From contig NZ_CAFK01000010.1 of the NCBI RefSeq assembly GCF_000239815.1, forward strand, positions 42,952 through 106,951: a DNA stretch of 64,000 nt, read 5' to 3'. The notes beneath the pieces were generated by a model that saw only the letters and a program-made list of their open reading frames with translations, searched no databases and had not been told where the DNA came from. Below, one piece after another: positions 62,916-64,000 of this stretch. This stretch comes from Bradyrhizobium sp. STM 3843. GTDB taxonomy: Bacteria > Pseudomonadota > Alphaproteobacteria > Rhizobiales > Xanthobacteraceae. Every line of letters begins with the position of its first letter. Position 1 is the first letter of the stretch. A program made the translations under genes and the position numbers.

Positions 62916-63922
62916 CTTGTGTGCCGGATGCGCGGATTGATCAGCCCATAGGCGATGTCAACCAGCAGATTGACGGTCATGACGATCGCGCCGATCAAGA
63001 GCGTGCCGCCCTGCAGCACCGGGTAATCGCGGCGGTTGATGCCCTCGATCAGCCATTTGCCCACGCCCGGCCAGGAAAAGATGGTCTCCGTGAGGATGGC
63101 GCCGGTAAACAGCACGCCGACCTGAAGGCCGATCACCGTGACCACCGGGATCAGCGCATTGCGCAACGCATGAATTGCGATCACCCGGAAACGCGGCAAG
63201 CCTTTGGCGCGGGCGGTGCGGATGTAATCCTCGCCCAGGACCTCCAGCATAGCCGACCGCGTCATGCGCGCGATGACGGCGAGCGGTATCGTACCGAGCA
63301 CGATCGTAGGTAACACCAGATGTGACAAGGCCGAACGAAATGCGTCAAAGTCACCGGCCAGCAGCGTGTCGATCAGCAGGAAGCCGGTCACCGGTTCGAT
63401 GAAGTACTGCACCGCGATCCGGCCCGAGACCGGGGTCCATCCAAGCTGAACCGAAAACAACAGGATCAACAGCAGTCCCCACCAGAAAATCGGCATCGAA
63501 TATCCGGTGAGCGAGATCCCCATCACGCCGTGATCGAAGATCGAGTTGCGCCTGACAGCGGCGATGATGCCGGCCGGCAATCCTAGACATACGGCAAACA
63601 GGATCGCGCAAACCGACAGCTCGATCGTCGCGGGGAACAAGCTCTGGAATTCGGCAATCACCGGCTCATGGGTAACGATGGAGCGGCCGAGGTCTCCGTG
63701 CACCAGCCGTGACAGATAGAGACCGTATTGGACCAGCACCGGCTGATCGAAGCCGTAGTCCTTGCGCAATTGCGTCAGGCGGGCCGGATCGATGCCGCGT
63801 TCGCCCGCCATCGTCTCGATCGGATCGCCGGGAATCAAGCGGATCAGCACGAAAACGAGCAGCGTGATCCCGATGAAGGTCGGAACCACGAGGCTCAGCC
63901 GGGTAAGAATAAACCGGAGCAT
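62912..63922 (-). CDS. ABC transporter permease, DppB type
   Basis: The protein has 336 residues from ATG 63922, behind GAGAACGG; the frame is open to 63967. The N-terminus MLRFILTRLSLVVPTFIGIT is typical of DppB, then LIPGDPIETMAGERG and YGFDQPVLVQYGLYLSRLVH. The EAA loop is YIRTARAKGLPRFRVIAIHA, followed by LRN. It is the first gene of the transporter operon in view. The periplasmic binding protein that would define the substrate is not in the window and may lie just upstream, beyond 64000. Confidence 0.92.
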   Translation of the reverse strand: MLRFILTRLSLVVPTFIGITLLVFVLIRLIPGDPIETMAGERGIDPARLTQLRKDYGFDQPVLVQYGLYLSRLVHGDLGRSIVTHEPVIAEFQSLFPATIELSVCAILFAVCLGLPAGIIAAVRRNSIFDHGVMGISLTGYSMPIFWWGLLLILLFSVQLGWTPVSGRIAVQYFIEPVTGFLLIDTLLAGDFDAFRSALSHLVLPTIVLGTIPLAVIARMTRSAMLEVLGEDYIRTARAKGLPRFRVIAIHALRNALIPVVTVIGLQVGVLFTGAILTETIFSWPGVGKWLIEGINRRDYPVLQGGTLLIGAIVMTVNLLVDIAYGLINPRIRHTR

Positions 63923-64000
63923 GCCGTTCTCTGTCATCGCCCCATGAAGGGCTACCGTGGTGCACACATGTCGCGCGGACTGGGGGATTACCTCGCCCCG

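Overview
The window is a high-GC bacterial chromosome segment with dense coding on both strands. Gene content points to an alphaproteobacterium of the order Hyphomicrobiales, most like Bradyrhizobium or a close Nitrobacteraceae relative. The signs are an iscU-like/folE/hisI neighbourhood, a CtrA-type box before a lytic transglycosylase, a DUF2336 protein, two class III cyclases, an Omp25/31-type outer-membrane barrel, many small secreted proteins, and dispersed palindromic repeats. This is inferred from content; no database search was possible. No insertion sequence, prophage or CRISPR array was seen.

Layout, left to right. 1-5.5 kb: end of a Baeyer-Villiger monooxygenase with an adjacent family VIII-type esterase, a TetR regulator divergent from an alpha/beta hydrolase, a nitroreductase and a winged-helix protein. 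5.5-19.6 kb: thrS with a repetitive N-terminal tail, two related periplasmic ClpP-fold proteins (7.9 and 16.8 kb), an MFS and an APC permease, a GrlR-like protein, yidD, and the iscU-like/folE/hisI group. 19.6-27.9 kb: signalling. A CtrA-type box precedes an SLT transglycosylase, followed by DUF2336, a thiazoline hydrolase-family gene with an apparent frameshift, an Hpt protein, a receiver protein, nadK, and a coupled FecR/CHASE2-adenylate cyclase pair. 28-41 kb: an S10 carboxypeptidase, a serine hydrolase, small secreted proteins and lipoproteins, an outer-membrane barrel, a TetR gene followed by an operator-like palindrome and two envelope-type genes (DUF3313, DUF2147), tRNA-Thr, and a nickel/cobalt-type permease.

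41-49 kb: rlmB, tRNA-Tyr, then three AT3-SGNH acyltransferases. Two are close paralogues in tandem and the third is convergent. A decayed 3' end of a fourth lies between the tandem pair, so a convergent two-gene module appears to have been duplicated and then partly deleted. 49-53 kb: a BA14K-like secreted protein, a TMEM175/DUF1211 membrane protein, tRNA-Gly and a cyclase-TPR protein. 53-64 kb: purine catabolism, with urate hydroxylase PuuD carrying a cytochrome c tail, a fused [2Fe-2S]/molybdopterin xanthine dehydrogenase-type subunit, its FAD subunit and an 8-oxoguanine deaminase-type amidohydrolase. Next to these is a four-gene Dpp/Opp-type ABC transporter whose binding protein is not in the window.

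Several starts were moved inward from the longest frame because a Shine-Dalgarno sequence, signal peptide or paralogue comparison supported a later codon. The points most worth following up are the acyltransferase duplication scar, the frameshifted hydrolase, the CtrA/Hpt/receiver neighbourhood, the TetR operator before DUF3313, and the purine gene cluster with its transporter.
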